A DNA stretch of 64,000 nucleotides from JADCRZ01 sp037718865 (GTDB lineage Bacteria; Bacteroidota; Bacteroidia; Chitinophagales; Chitinophagaceae), in the NCBI GenBank assembly GCA_037718865.1, contig JBBJMP010000006.1:62001-126000 (forward strand). Reading direction: 5' to 3'. Within the stretch, counting starts at the first letter, position 1, and each line of letters opens with the position of its first letter. Of this stretch, positions 26,715 through 35,711 are shown piece after piece. Position numbers and translations under genes: made by a program. The notes beneath the pieces were generated by a model, which was not told where the DNA came from, searched no databases, and was given only the letters and a program-made list of their open reading frames with translations.

Positions 26715-29705
26715 TTATAATGAAAAGTTTAAACCTACAGATATTGTCCTGGGGGTTGGGTAAGGAATATACTCAATAGACCGGGAAGGGTAGTTATTGC
26801 TACCTTTATCCACGTTGACCTCGGGGTCAAAACCGGTAAATTTCGTGATGACAAAAAGGTTGGTGCCACTGACAAAACAACTTATATTTTTAAAGGTGCT
26901 ACCAACATTACCAATATCATACCGGATGGTTGCATTTCTCAATTTTACATAATCCCCCTTTTCGAGAAACCGGGTAGACGCTGCCGCACCACTACTGGCT
27001 TTTTCTTCTGAGTTATATGCTTCCTCGTCAATATTTCTGCCTGAGGTAATTCCATTAATATTAGTGACGGAAGTGGCTGTATTATTATAAATCAAATAGC
27101 CGAAGGCACCTCCTGCATTTACACTCAGGTTAAATTTTTTGTAACGAAGTGATGTGCTGAATCCTGAAACAACATGGGGGTTTGGGTCACCGGCATAATC
27201 AGGAGTAGCAGCAATTTTTTGAGCACCGGCATCGAACCCATCAAATTTCTTCAAATAAAATTCATTGACCGGTTTATTGTTGGTGATAACCTGTGCCAAA
27301 GTGCCGGAGACGCCCTGACCGTTGATCTGCCCTGTTTGTATTGTGAGCGGTAAGCCGGTATTGATATCGAAGAAGTTCTCCAGGTTATTTTTGTTGTAAG
27401 CAATATTGAAGCCTACATCCCATCCAAGATCCTGGGCATCAATTACACTTGCTCCTACTGCAAATTCGATTCCCTTATTGATGATATTAGCAGGAATATT
27501 AATGAAGTAAATGGAGTTAGGTGCCGGCTGTATAGCATTGGTCTGAAACAAGATGTCTTTGGTGTCTTTATTATAATAATCTACCGATCCAAAGACCCTG
27601 CCCTTTAGAAAAGAAAAATCAAGGCCAACATTGTATGCGGTTGTTCTTTCCCATTTCAGGTCAGGGTTTGAAACGATAGTTTGTCCTGCCTGGTTGAAAG
27701 ACTGCAGACCAAATTGCTCCTGGGAAGATCCCGCGGGATACTCCTGGTTTCCTGTGGTACCCCAAGAAGCACGAAGGGCCAGGTTTGAAAATAAAGAACT
27801 GCCTTTCATGAACTCTTCATTACTTATGGCCCACTTTGCACCTACGGATGGAAAGTACCCATACCGGTTGTTTTCGCCGAATTTACTTGAACCATCAGCC
27901 CTGATCGTTGCCGTAAGTATGTATTTATCCAACAAATTAAAATTTGCCCGGGCAAAATACGATTGCAATTCAACGAGCGGATCTACATTAGTATTATACG
28001 GATACTGCGTTTTGGCATTTCGCATTACACTGGTGTAGGGAATTTTGATCCGGTTCGACTGATTCAGGTTTGTATTAAAACCCGAAGCGGCAATGGTTCC
28101 ATTCTGGTAATCTGTTTTCCAGTATTCAAAACCTCCAAGCGCATCAAACGACAAGTTCTCTGAAAGATCGGTACGATAATTCAAGGTATGGGTGAATGTC
28201 TGGGAAGTCAGGGCGGCGTTGGCTAAAACAGCAAACCCCTGACCTGACAGGTTTTGAAAACCTTCCAGAAAGCCTTCTATATTCAATTTCCTGTTTCCGG
28301 TGCCATGATTTACGGCGTACAGGAATTTATATTCCAGGTTTTTTAGCAGTTTGTATCCGGCAGAAATGTTTCCTAAAAAAGTATTTACACCACTTACATC
28401 GTGGAATGCATCGCTCACTGCAAGCGGGTTGGCTACGCCGTTGCTGCTTAACAGATATTTTCCATCTTTATGAAAAGGAACGGTAGGGTTCCAGATTAAA
28501 GCAGCGCTTAGCATATTACCCTGAGATCCTGCGGTGTTGGAAACGTTAGACAAGTTCTCCGTATAATGACCGGCGATCAGGTTAAAGTCTATCGACAAAC
28601 GCTGTTCAAAAAACCGGTATTGCCCTGAAAACGACCCGATATATTTATCCAGAGAGGATTTTTTTAGTAAGCCCTGTGTACTTGAGCCAAGAAACGACGC
28701 GCGGAATTTACCCGTCTCATTCCCTCCACTTAAAGACAGGTTATAGTTTTGGGATAATTTGTGCTGGGCAATTTCGTCTAAAGCATCTACATCACCACCA
28801 CCATTGTATGCGGCTTGCTGCCCGTACTTTTTTATTGCATCCCTAAATTGCCCGGCATCAAGTACTTTGTATTTTTTCATATAATCAGCCACCCCGAAGT
28901 TAGTCCCCACTTCCAGTCTGGTTGGCCCTGAGGCGCCCTTTTTTGTAGTGATAACAATAACGCCGTTTGCGCCCCTTGAGCCATAAATGGCTGCAGATGA
29001 CGCATCTTTTAAAATATCGATTTGCTGAATGTCGTTCGGGTTGATAAACAATAGCGGATTAGATTCAGGCGTGGTTCCGAAACCTAACCCATTTTGACCG
29101 AGGTCAACACTCGGCCTGGCAGACCTTCCGTCTAAAGGAACGCCATCAACAACATATAAAGGGTTATTACTGGCCCTGATAGATGAGTTGCCCCGTATTT
29201 TAAGCGTAGTGGCCGCACCAGGCTGACCGCTATTCATAGTAATTTCCACTCCGGGGACCTTGTTTTGGAGCAACTGATCCGGAGCGGCTATAACACCCTG
29301 GTTAAAATCTTTTGCTTTTATAGAAGATACGGCACCCGTCAAATCTCTTCTTCTGGCCGTTCCATATCCAACGACCACCACTTCTGCAATGGCTTCTGTG
29401 CTGCCCGTAAGCATAACATCCACCTCATTTTTTCCTGCAATGTCTACCTCTTCGGAACCATATCCGACGGAGGAAAAAACCAACACCGAAGCAGTAGGGG
29501 AAACATTAATTCTGAAGGATCCGTCCGAACTTGTCTGAACTCCGGATCTTGACCCTTTGGCAGTAACCGAAACACCAGGTATGCCGATTCCGCTACTATC
29601 AGATACCTTTCCGGCTACAACTTTGGTCTGTGCTATCAATGATTCTGCAAAAAAGAAAGAGAACAACGGCAATAAAATTGCCAGGTACAATCGTTTGAAG
29701 GACAT
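26715..29705 (-). CDS. SusC/RagA-family TonB-linked outer-membrane protein
   Basis: A 996-residue TonB-dependent channel. In order: signal peptide ending SLIAQ, a carboxypeptidase-regulatory-like domain (about 27-105; GKVSDSSGIGIPGVSV), a plug domain (EVVVVGYGTARRRDLTGAVSS, then PGVEITMNSGQPGA, NPLYVVDGVPLDGR and SAAIYGSRGANGVIVITTKKG), and a long beta-barrel finishing PRTISVGLNFSL. With the downstream SusD it imports a glycan, peptide or other large nutrient. No glycoside hydrolase, sulfatase or peptidase is adjacent, so the substrate cannot be told. Its promoter is at 29763-29792. Confidence 0.96.
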   Translation of the reverse strand: MSFKRLYLAILLPLFSFFFAESLIAQTKVVAGKVSDSSGIGIPGVSVTAKGSRSGVQTSSDGSFRINVSPTASVLVFSSVGYGSEEVDIAGKNEVDVMLTGSTEAIAEVVVVGYGTARRRDLTGAVSSIKAKDFNQGVIAAPDQLLQNKVPGVEITMNSGQPGAATTLKIRGNSSIRASNNPLYVVDGVPLDGRSARPSVDLGQNGLGFGTTPESNPLLFINPNDIQQIDILKDASSAAIYGSRGANGVIVITTKKGASGPTRLEVGTNFGVADYMKKYKVLDAGQFRDAIKKYGQQAAYNGGGDVDALDEIAQHKLSQNYNLSLSGGNETGKFRASFLGSSTQGLLKKSSLDKYIGSFSGQYRFFEQRLSIDFNLIAGHYTENLSNVSNTAGSQGNMLSAALIWNPTVPFHKDGKYLLSSNGVANPLAVSDAFHDVSGVNTFLGNISAGYKLLKNLEYKFLYAVNHGTGNRKLNIEGFLEGFQNLSGQGFAVLANAALTSQTFTHTLNYRTDLSENLSFDALGGFEYWKTDYQNGTIAASGFNTNLNQSNRIKIPYTSVMRNAKTQYPYNTNVDPLVELQSYFARANFNLLDKYILTATIRADGSSKFGENNRYGYFPSVGAKWAISNEEFMKGSSLFSNLALRASWGTTGNQEYPAGSSQEQFGLQSFNQAGQTIVSNPDLKWERTTAYNVGLDFSFLKGRVFGSVDYYNKDTKDILFQTNAIQPAPNSIYFINIPANIINKGIEFAVGASVIDAQDLGWDVGFNIAYNKNNLENFFDINTGLPLTIQTGQINGQGVSGTLAQVITNNKPVNEFYLKKFDGFDAGAQKIAATPDYAGDPNPHVVSGFSTSLRYKKFNLSVNAGGAFGYLIYNNTATSVTNINGITSGRNIDEEAYNSEEKASSGAAASTRFLEKGDYVKLRNATIRYDIGNVGSTFKNISCFVSGTNLFVITKFTGFDPEVNVDKGSNNYPSRSIEYIPYPTPRTISVGLNFSL

Positions 29706-29762
29706 AATTAGGAATTTAAGTCAGGTAATTTAATAACCAGATATAATTAACAATACCTTTTA

Positions 29763-29792
29763 CAAAAATATGTTAAGAATAACCACAGCAAA
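29763..29792 (-). promoter_or_regulatory. Promoter of the susC operon
   Basis: On the minus strand TTTG (29792-29789), an 18-bp spacer and TATATTTT-like TATTTTTG (29770-29763) match both consensus boxes. Transcription would start about 50 bp before the susC start codon. Confidence 0.7.
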
Positions 29793-29915
29793 GTTCAACA
29801 CTGATGACAATGTAAAGTTCATAACAAGGCAATTTTTCTCAATTAAATGCTGCATAATGGTATTAAACATGCTTATTACTAAGTGAATGCTCTTAATCGT
29901 TTTTGCCTGAACCAC

Positions 29916-30680
29916 TTACCAGAAATCTATCCCAACCCATTTTTTTCTTTCTTTTTTTTCATACTTGTTGTAGTTAAAGCGGTATAGTTTTCCCGGCCGG
30001 TGCGGCATATCGGCCTCGTATTCCCCTGTATCGATCAGCAGGTCGATCGAGAAGAATTTTTTCCGGAAATTCCTGCGGTCCAGTTTTGCATTCAGGATAG
30101 CTTCATAAAGGTTTTGCAACTCCCGCAAAGAAAACTTTTTAGGCAGCAGGTTAAAGCCAAGCGGGTGTTCCTGTATTCGTTTCTGAAGCCAGCCATAGCA
30201 AGTGTCAAGGATTTGTTTATGATCGAAGGCCATTTCCTTGACACTGCTTACAGGCAGCCAGTTAAGCTCGTTCTTCGATCCATCTACCTGGTAGTGTTGA
30301 ACATTGACCAGCGAACAGTAAGCAATCGTAATTACTCTTGCTGCCGGGTGGCGTTTTACCTGGCCAAACGCTCTGACCTGTTCCAGGTAAACATCATCCA
30401 GGCCTGTTCTTTCTTTTAAAACCCGGTAAGCTGCTTCTTCAATATCCTCATTACTGTTTACCAGGTCGCCCAGCAATGACCATTTTCCTTCATATTTTTT
30501 CAAATCGCTCTTGATCAGCAGCACTTTCAGTTCATTTTCATCAAAGCCGAAAATGACACAATCTACAGAGATACCGATTCGTACATGGTCCTCCAGCTTC
30601 TCCAAGCCGGTGTTGATATTTTTTGATTTTTCAAACCTTGGTACGGCAAGCCCAACGTTAGCAATCTTCATATATGGCAA
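29916..30680 (-). CDS. Nudix-type transcriptional regulator (NrtR/AraR-like)
   Basis: A 254-residue protein with an N-terminal Nudix fold and a C-terminal winged-helix region. The Nudix box is altered: it reads GDLVNSNEDIEEAAYRVLKE then RTGL, so the REUxEE core is RVLKER and catalytic glutamates are missing. That is usual for NrtR-type regulators that bind a ligand but do not hydrolyse it. The C-terminal half (FSLRELQNLYEAIL, RRNFRKKF) is the helix-turn-helix part. It lies 210 bp upstream of susC on the same strand. Bacteroides AraR is a characterised relative that controls sugar use, so I infer that this protein regulates the neighbouring susCD locus. Confidence 0.8.
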   Translation of the reverse strand: MPYMKIANVGLAVPRFEKSKNINTGLEKLEDHVRIGISVDCVIFGFDENELKVLLIKSDLKKYEGKWSLLGDLVNSNEDIEEAAYRVLKERTGLDDVYLEQVRAFGQVKRHPAARVITIAYCSLVNVQHYQVDGSKNELNWLPVSSVKEMAFDHKQILDTCYGWLQKRIQEHPLGFNLLPKKFSLRELQNLYEAILNAKLDRRNFRKKFFSIDLLIDTGEYEADMPHRPGKLYRFNYNKYEKKERKKWVGIDFW

Positions 30681-30777
30681 GTTTGATTATGAATGGAACG
30701 AATGCTTGTTATAAGCAGACAGGTAAAAACGATAATTATTTCCTTCCTGTTTATAAATTTACTATTTAAATTGTAAA

Positions 30778-32919
30778 ATGTATTCCGGCGAACAAACCAG
30801 AAAATTACAGCGTTCATCCAGGGATCTCATCCAGGGGTTGGACCAGCTTTCGGCTAAGGATGTAGGTTTGCTACGGGACGTATTACGTTTTCACGAATAC
30901 CGGTATTATGTATTAAACGATCCCCTGATTTCCGATTTTGAATATGATCAGCTTTTTAAGGCCCTCGAAAAAATAGAAACGGACAATCCGGAGCTGATCA
31001 GTGCTTCATCCCCTACGCAAAGGGTGGCCAGAGGATTAACCTCAGCATTTCTAACCGTACATCATCTGGTGCCCATGTTGTCTTTGCAAAATTCTTATGA
31101 TGCCGGCGACCTTCAGGATTGGGACAGAAAATGCAGGGAGTTGAGCGGGTTTACTGAAGTTGAGTATTGTATGGAACCCAAATTTGATGGGGCCAGCATC
31201 TCTATCATTTATGAAAATGATCAACTGGTGCGGGCGGCTACACGGGGTAACGGGGCGGAAGGTGATGAGATAACGACTAATATAAAGCAAATCCGTTCAG
31301 TGCCCCTATCAGCCAGGTTTTCAGATTATGGCATTTACCAGATTGAAATCAGGGGGGAAGTGCTGATCAATAAAAGTACTTTTACAAAGTATAATGACGC
31401 ATTGGTAGCTCAGGGCCTTGCTCCATTGGCTAACCCGCGAAACGCAGCAGCAGGTTCACTGCGTATAAAGGATCCCAACGAAGTCAGACGCCGAGGCCTG
31501 GAGGCCTTTTTCTATCATGTAAGCTATTATACTACGATTGATGGTTCAAGTATGTCTGTTGACGGTCAGGTAAAGCCGGCCGATTTTATGCCGGCTGACG
31601 TTCATCCTGCCCTGGCCAGCCATTCGGGGACGCTCAAAATGCTTTGGGATCTTGGCTTCCGAAGTCCAAAAAAAGAATTAAAGGTATTGAATGGTATCAA
31701 CGCAGTGATAGAGCAATGCCCTGATTATGAGGCTGAGCGGGACAATATGCCGTATGAGATTGATGGAATGGTAGTCAAGGTCAACGACATACTGCTACAG
31801 GAAAAACTGGGTATGACCACTCATCATCCCCGTTGGGCCATAGCCTATAAATTCAAAGCCAGGCAGGCAACCAGCGTATTGCGTAAGGTTGAATTCAAGG
31901 TCGGTAGAACCGGCTCGATCACACCCGTGGCAAAGATCGATCCGGTGGCCGTGGGTGGTGTTACGGTATCCTCGGTTTCATTATTTAACGAAGATGTGGT
32001 CAGGGAAAAGGACCTGCGGATAGGTGACACGGTATTGGTTGAACGCGCCGGGGATGTAATACCGTATATCGTTAAGCCGATGTCAGAATTACGGACGGGA
32101 AAGGAAACCGGAATTATCTTTCCGATGGATTGTCCGGTATGTAGCGATGAACTGTTTAAACCGGAAGGTGAAGCCGTCTGGCGATGTATAAACGTGAACT
32201 GCAAAGCCCAGGTGGTTGAACGCATGATTCATTTTGTAAGTAAAGATGCCATGGACATCCGAAGTTTGGGAGAAGCAAATGTGCGTAAGTTTTATGAAAT
32301 GGGTTTTCTTAAAGACATTCCTTCCATCTACACATTACCGTACGATAAGATAAGTGGCCTTGAAGGATTTGGTGAGAAGTCGATTAATAATTTAAAAACA
32401 GCCATTGACAATTCAATGTCTCAACCGCTGCACCGGTTAATCTATGCGTTGGGCATCCGGTATGTGGGAGAGAATACCGCAAAAACATTGTCAAACGTCG
32501 TAACACATCTGTTTGATTTCAAAAAGTATTCCCTTGAGCAATTACAAATGCTTGAAGACGTTGGTATTAAGATGGCCAGCAGCATCTACCAGTTTTTCAG
32601 TAATGAAGATAACCTGGAGGTGCTGAAAAAGCTGGAGGAACAGGGAGTAAACCTCGAGAATAAAAAGAAGAAAGCCATTGCCGCCGGTGATCTGAACGGC
32701 CTCAGCTTCCTGTTTACCGGAACGCTTTCTCAGGTCAGGCGCAGTGATGCAGAAGAAATGGTTGAGCAGAAGGGCGGAAGCATACTCAGCGGCGTTAGTA
32801 GTAAGCTAAACTATTTGGTGGTGGGAGAGGATGCCGGCTCAAAACTCGAGAAGGCAAAAAAGATCCAGAGCATACGTATCATCAGTGAGGCAGAGTTCCT
32901 TGCGCTGATAAACGGGTAA
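30778..32919 (+). CDS. ligA: NAD-dependent DNA ligase
   Basis: Joins nicks during replication and repair. Over 713 residues it has the NMN-binding Ia domain (YRYYVLNDPLISDFEYDQLF), the adenylated lysine K135 in EPKFDGASI, the TRGNGAEGDEIT motif, an OB fold, a four-cysteine zinc finger (CPVC then C and C within about 25 residues), HhH repeats and a C-terminal BRCT domain. It is some 40 residues longer than usual, largely through an insertion at about residues 252-283 in the adenylation domain. It is divergent from the Nudix regulator. Confidence 0.97.
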   Translation: MYSGEQTRKLQRSSRDLIQGLDQLSAKDVGLLRDVLRFHEYRYYVLNDPLISDFEYDQLFKALEKIETDNPELISASSPTQRVARGLTSAFLTVHHLVPMLSLQNSYDAGDLQDWDRKCRELSGFTEVEYCMEPKFDGASISIIYENDQLVRAATRGNGAEGDEITTNIKQIRSVPLSARFSDYGIYQIEIRGEVLINKSTFTKYNDALVAQGLAPLANPRNAAAGSLRIKDPNEVRRRGLEAFFYHVSYYTTIDGSSMSVDGQVKPADFMPADVHPALASHSGTLKMLWDLGFRSPKKELKVLNGINAVIEQCPDYEAERDNMPYEIDGMVVKVNDILLQEKLGMTTHHPRWAIAYKFKARQATSVLRKVEFKVGRTGSITPVAKIDPVAVGGVTVSSVSLFNEDVVREKDLRIGDTVLVERAGDVIPYIVKPMSELRTGKETGIIFPMDCPVCSDELFKPEGEAVWRCINVNCKAQVVERMIHFVSKDAMDIRSLGEANVRKFYEMGFLKDIPSIYTLPYDKISGLEGFGEKSINNLKTAIDNSMSQPLHRLIYALGIRYVGENTAKTLSNVVTHLFDFKKYSLEQLQMLEDVGIKMASSIYQFFSNEDNLEVLKKLEEQGVNLENKKKKAIAAGDLNGLSFLFTGTLSQVRRSDAEEMVEQKGGSILSGVSSKLNYLVVGEDAGSKLEKAKKIQSIRIISEAEFLALING

Positions 32920-32986
32920 ACAATATTTAGATTAAAAGACTGGCATTTGGAATTTCTTTTGCGTAACTTTAAAAAAACCCAAGGCG

Positions 32987-33547
32987 ATGATAAAAAAATT
33001 ACCTGGCGAAGTCTGGCAACCTTTGCAATTCCCCGGGTGGAAACAGCTTCGCAAAAAATATGCATTATCCAACTACGGACGTGTCGCCAGCTATTCTGAA
33101 GAAATAATAAAAGACGGTAAATTACTGAACGGTTCGCTTACTACCGGTTACAAAACATTGAATCTGCACCGTCCGGGAAATAACGGCACTTTGTATATTC
33201 ACCGTGAAATCGCCAAGTTGTTTTTAAAGAAAAAATCGCCAAGAAATAAGTATGTTATTCATGTCAACCATGAAAAAACGGATAATGCTGTAAGAAACCT
33301 GAAGTGGGCAACATTGGAAGAAATGATCGATCACCAGCAGAACAGTCCGGCTAAGATTGCTTACAAGCATGTTCAGGCCAACCGTACGATTGGCTTGAAG
33401 CTAACTGCAACCCAGGTAAAATCTATTAAGAAAGTATTGGCCAGCAAGAACCGGAATGTGACCATCAGGCAGCTGGCCGACAAATACAGCGTAAGCGAAA
33501 TGACCCTTTACCGTATTAAAAGCGGGGAGAACTGGGGAAGAGTTTAA
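32987..33547 (+). CDS. NUMOD4/HNH-type protein with C-terminal helix-turn-helix
   Basis: A 186-residue protein. It starts with a NUMOD4-like segment (YALSNYGRVASY), followed by an HNH_3-type centre (IHREIAKLFLKK, VIHVNHEKTDNAVRNLKWAT). It ends with a helix-turn-helix of the kind in homing-endonuclease NUMOD1 or resolvase tails (VTIRQLADKYSVSEMTLYRI). Such proteins are often free-standing homing endonucleases. Here it sits between housekeeping genes with no intron or intein in view, so a DNA-binding or regulatory role is equally possible. Confidence 0.75.
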   Translation: MIKKLPGEVWQPLQFPGWKQLRKKYALSNYGRVASYSEEIIKDGKLLNGSLTTGYKTLNLHRPGNNGTLYIHREIAKLFLKKKSPRNKYVIHVNHEKTDNAVRNLKWATLEEMIDHQQNSPAKIAYKHVQANRTIGLKLTATQVKSIKKVLASKNRNVTIRQLADKYSVSEMTLYRIKSGENWGRV

Positions 33548-33654
33548 TCTGATGATGGTCATGATCAATCCAATTTTCGGTCATATGACCGGTACCGTTA
33601 TTTGTTCCGGCCTCCGGTGGGTTAACCGGGTTTATTAGTAAGTTTGGTTTTATT

Positions 33655-34323
33655 ATGTTACACACGTCCACCCTGCTTTTTTTAAAAAAGATAAAGAGTA
33701 ATAACAATAAACAGTGGTTTGAAGGGCACCGTGCTGATTACGAAGCGGCCAAAAATGATTTTGAAAAATTTGTTCAGTCTATCCTTGACGCACACTCGAA
33801 GAAAGATGATGATATAACAACTCTCAAAGCGAAAGAATGTATGTTTCGCATAAACCGTGATGTGCGTTTTTCTAAGGACAAATCACCCTACAAAACGAAT
33901 ATGGGCGCTTCTCTCAATCGGGGTGGGAAAAAATCTGTTTTTGCGGGTTATTATCTTCATTGCGAGCCCGGACAAAGTTTTGCAGGTGGCGGCTTATGGA
34001 TGCCAATGCCCGAAGACACTAAAAAATTAAGGCAGGAGATCGACTACTGTTATGCTGAATTTAAAGAGATTGTCAGTTCAAAGCCCTTTATTAAGGTATA
34101 TGGTGACCTGAACAAGGACCCGGAATATAGTCTGGTCAATATTCCAAAAGGTTATGATAAAACAAATCCGGCCGCCGAATATCTCAAATTAAAAAGCTGG
34201 GTTGCTATGAAGAAAATAACGGATGGCGAGCTTACCTCCAGGCAGCTTAAGCAACACGTACTTGAAGCCTTCGAAACATTGCAACCGCTGGTTAAGTTTA
34301 TAAACAGGGCCATAGAGGCTTAA
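33655..34323 (+). CDS. DUF2461 (TIGR02453) family protein
   Basis: A 222-residue cytosolic protein with the signatures of this family: FLKKIKSNNNKQWFEGHRADYE at the start (broken here for length: FLKKIKSNNN and KQWFEGHR), FRINRDVRFSKDKSPYKTNM in the middle and AGGGLWMPMPED. The family is widespread and has no known activity. It converges on asd with a 35-bp gap. Confidence 0.88.
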   Translation: MLHTSTLLFLKKIKSNNNKQWFEGHRADYEAAKNDFEKFVQSILDAHSKKDDDITTLKAKECMFRINRDVRFSKDKSPYKTNMGASLNRGGKKSVFAGYYLHCEPGQSFAGGGLWMPMPEDTKKLRQEIDYCYAEFKEIVSSKPFIKVYGDLNKDPEYSLVNIPKGYDKTNPAAEYLKLKSWVAMKKITDGELTSRQLKQHVLEAFETLQPLVKFINRAIEA

Positions 34324-34358
34324 CCACCCCCCTGCGCCCGTCCAATCCCACTATCTCT

Positions 34359-35348
34359 CTACAACATTCCGCGTTCATGAAGATATTCCGCTATCTGTAC
34401 GGCGTTAGTGGCCGCCCCCTTACGCAGGTTATCGCTTACTATCCACATGTTCAGGGTATTGGGCTGAGTTTCATCACGCCGGAGTCTTCCCACAAAAACA
34501 TGGTCGCTTTCATGTGCATCTTTTGGCATGGGGTATTGCTGGGTAGACGGGTCGTCAACGACCTTAACCCCTGGGGACCGGGTCAGCAACTCTTTAACCG
34601 CTGCAAGATCAAAATCATTTTCAAACTCTACATTGACGCTTTCGCTATGCCCTCCCATTACAGGAATGCGTACGGTGGTTGACGTGACACGGATAGAATC
34701 GTCTCCCATGATCTTTTGTGTTTCAAGCACCATCTTCATTTCTTCCTTTGTATAACCGTTCTCCAGGAATACATCAATCTGAGGAATGACGTTCAGGTCA
34801 ATAGGATATTTATACGCCATCTCACCTACTATATTGTTACGTTCATTCATTAATTGCGTCACCGCTTTTACCCCGGTGCCCGTAACACTCTGGTAGGTAG
34901 AAACCACAATCCTTTTTACTGTGTATTTTTTGTGTAAGGGATTTAATGCCACAACCATCTGGATGGTGGAGCAATTCGGATTCGCGATAATCTTATCGTT
35001 TGCCGTTAACGAATCTGCATTTATTTCGGGCACCACTAATTTTTTGGTAGGATCCATTCTCCAGGCACTGGAATTATCGATCACCGTTATTCCGGCTTCA
35101 GCGAATCTGGGCGCCCATTCCAACGAGGTGCTTCCACCGGCGGAGAATAAAGCCAACGCTGGTTTAGCCGCAATGGCATCAGGGGCACTTACAACTTTAT
35201 ACTTGTTGCCCTGGTACTCCACTTCCTTACCTAATGACCTTTCCGAGGCTACCGGTATCAGTTCGGAAACCGGGAAATTTCGTTCAGCCAGAACCTGCAG
35301 CATCTTCGAGCCTACCAAACCAGTGGCGCCTACAACAGCTACTTTCAT
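34359..35348 (-). CDS. asd: Aspartate-semialdehyde dehydrogenase
   Basis: Reduces aspartyl phosphate to aspartate semialdehyde, the branch point to lysine/diaminopimelate, threonine and methionine. The 329 residues show the NADP-binding VGATGLVGSKML, SAGGSTSLEWAP, the catalytic Cys126 in NPNCSTIQM, and the GGHSESVNVEFE histidine segment. Length is normal. It is alone on its strand. Its 5' leader of about 190 bp contains a promoter, a short Lys-rich reading frame and a terminator, described separately, which suggests control by lysine supply. Confidence 0.96.
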   Translation of the reverse strand: MKVAVVGATGLVGSKMLQVLAERNFPVSELIPVASERSLGKEVEYQGNKYKVVSAPDAIAAKPALALFSAGGSTSLEWAPRFAEAGITVIDNSSAWRMDPTKKLVVPEINADSLTANDKIIANPNCSTIQMVVALNPLHKKYTVKRIVVSTYQSVTGTGVKAVTQLMNERNNIVGEMAYKYPIDLNVIPQIDVFLENGYTKEEMKMVLETQKIMGDDSIRVTSTTVRIPVMGGHSESVNVEFENDFDLAAVKELLTRSPGVKVVDDPSTQQYPMPKDAHESDHVFVGRLRRDETQPNTLNMWIVSDNLRKGAATNAVQIAEYLHERGML

Positions 35349-35420
35349 TTTGTTATGTTTATATTGGTTAAAATTAACGTTCTCTAACTTTATATATTCC
35401 GGCTACATTCATTTACAACA

Positions 35421-35446
35421 AAAAGCCCTCCGGTTGGGAAGGCTTT
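35421..35446 (-). terminator. Intrinsic terminator in the asd leader (possible attenuator)
   Basis: On the minus strand AAAGCCTTCC and GGAGGGCTTT form a 10-bp stem (one G-U pair) with a 5-base loop, followed by TTG-interrupted T residues. It is 73 bp before the asd start codon. Its 5' arm contains CTTCCC (35441-35436), which can instead pair with GGGAAG (35483-35478) at the end of the upstream short reading frame. This is the arrangement of a transcription attenuator. Confidence 0.65.
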
Positions 35447-35472
35447 GCGTTTTATGTTGGCATACAAAAAAA

Positions 35473-35535
35473 TCAGGCTTCCCTTTTTTTGAGTCGTTTC
35501 TTGATTTGTTTCGTATTTTTCTTACTGTTATTCAC
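35473..35535 (-). CDS. Putative Lys-rich leader peptide upstream of asd
   Basis: A 20-codon frame starting with GTG and ending TGA. Residues 5, 6, 9, 12, 13, 16 and 17 are lysine (7 of 20), and two arginines add to the charge. It lies directly after a good promoter and before an intrinsic terminator, upstream of the lysine-pathway gene asd. This matches a ribosome-stalling leader peptide. Against this, the predicted transcription start is almost on the GTG, so the peptide would be leaderless. It could also be an independent tiny basic protein with its own terminator. Confidence 0.4.
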   Translation of the reverse strand: MNNSKKNTKQIKKRLKKREA

Positions 35536-35540
35536 GGGTG

Positions 35541-35571
35541 CAAATTAATCATCAGAATAGTTTCATCCAAA
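35541..35571 (-). promoter_or_regulatory. Promoter of the asd leader
   Basis: On the minus strand TTTG (35571-35568), a 19-bp spacer and TTAATTTG (35548-35541), one mismatch from TAnnTTTG. The start of transcription would fall within a few bases of the GTG at 35535. Confidence 0.6.
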
Positions 35572-35711
35572 AAATAATTCGTCTTTGTCAATGGCCGTAG
35601 CTGACAAATCCATTTATGTATAATAATTTTTGCTTGTTTGTGCCTTCAATCTTTATGTAAATAGGTGATTTAACCCTTTCGATATTTGATGATGTGTCTA
35701 TTTTTAGGTAG
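35572..35711. other. Spacer between the asd promoter and the lamin-tail gene
   Basis: AT-rich, with no reading frame or stable hairpin that I can support. It must hold the promoter of the plus-strand lamin-tail gene; GATATTTG near 35680 is the closest -7-like word. Confidence 0.4.

Noticed and set aside
35349..35571. A lysine riboswitch upstream of asd
   Set aside because: The leader is only about 190 bases and lacks the multi-helix core of an L box; I see one short frame and one terminator.
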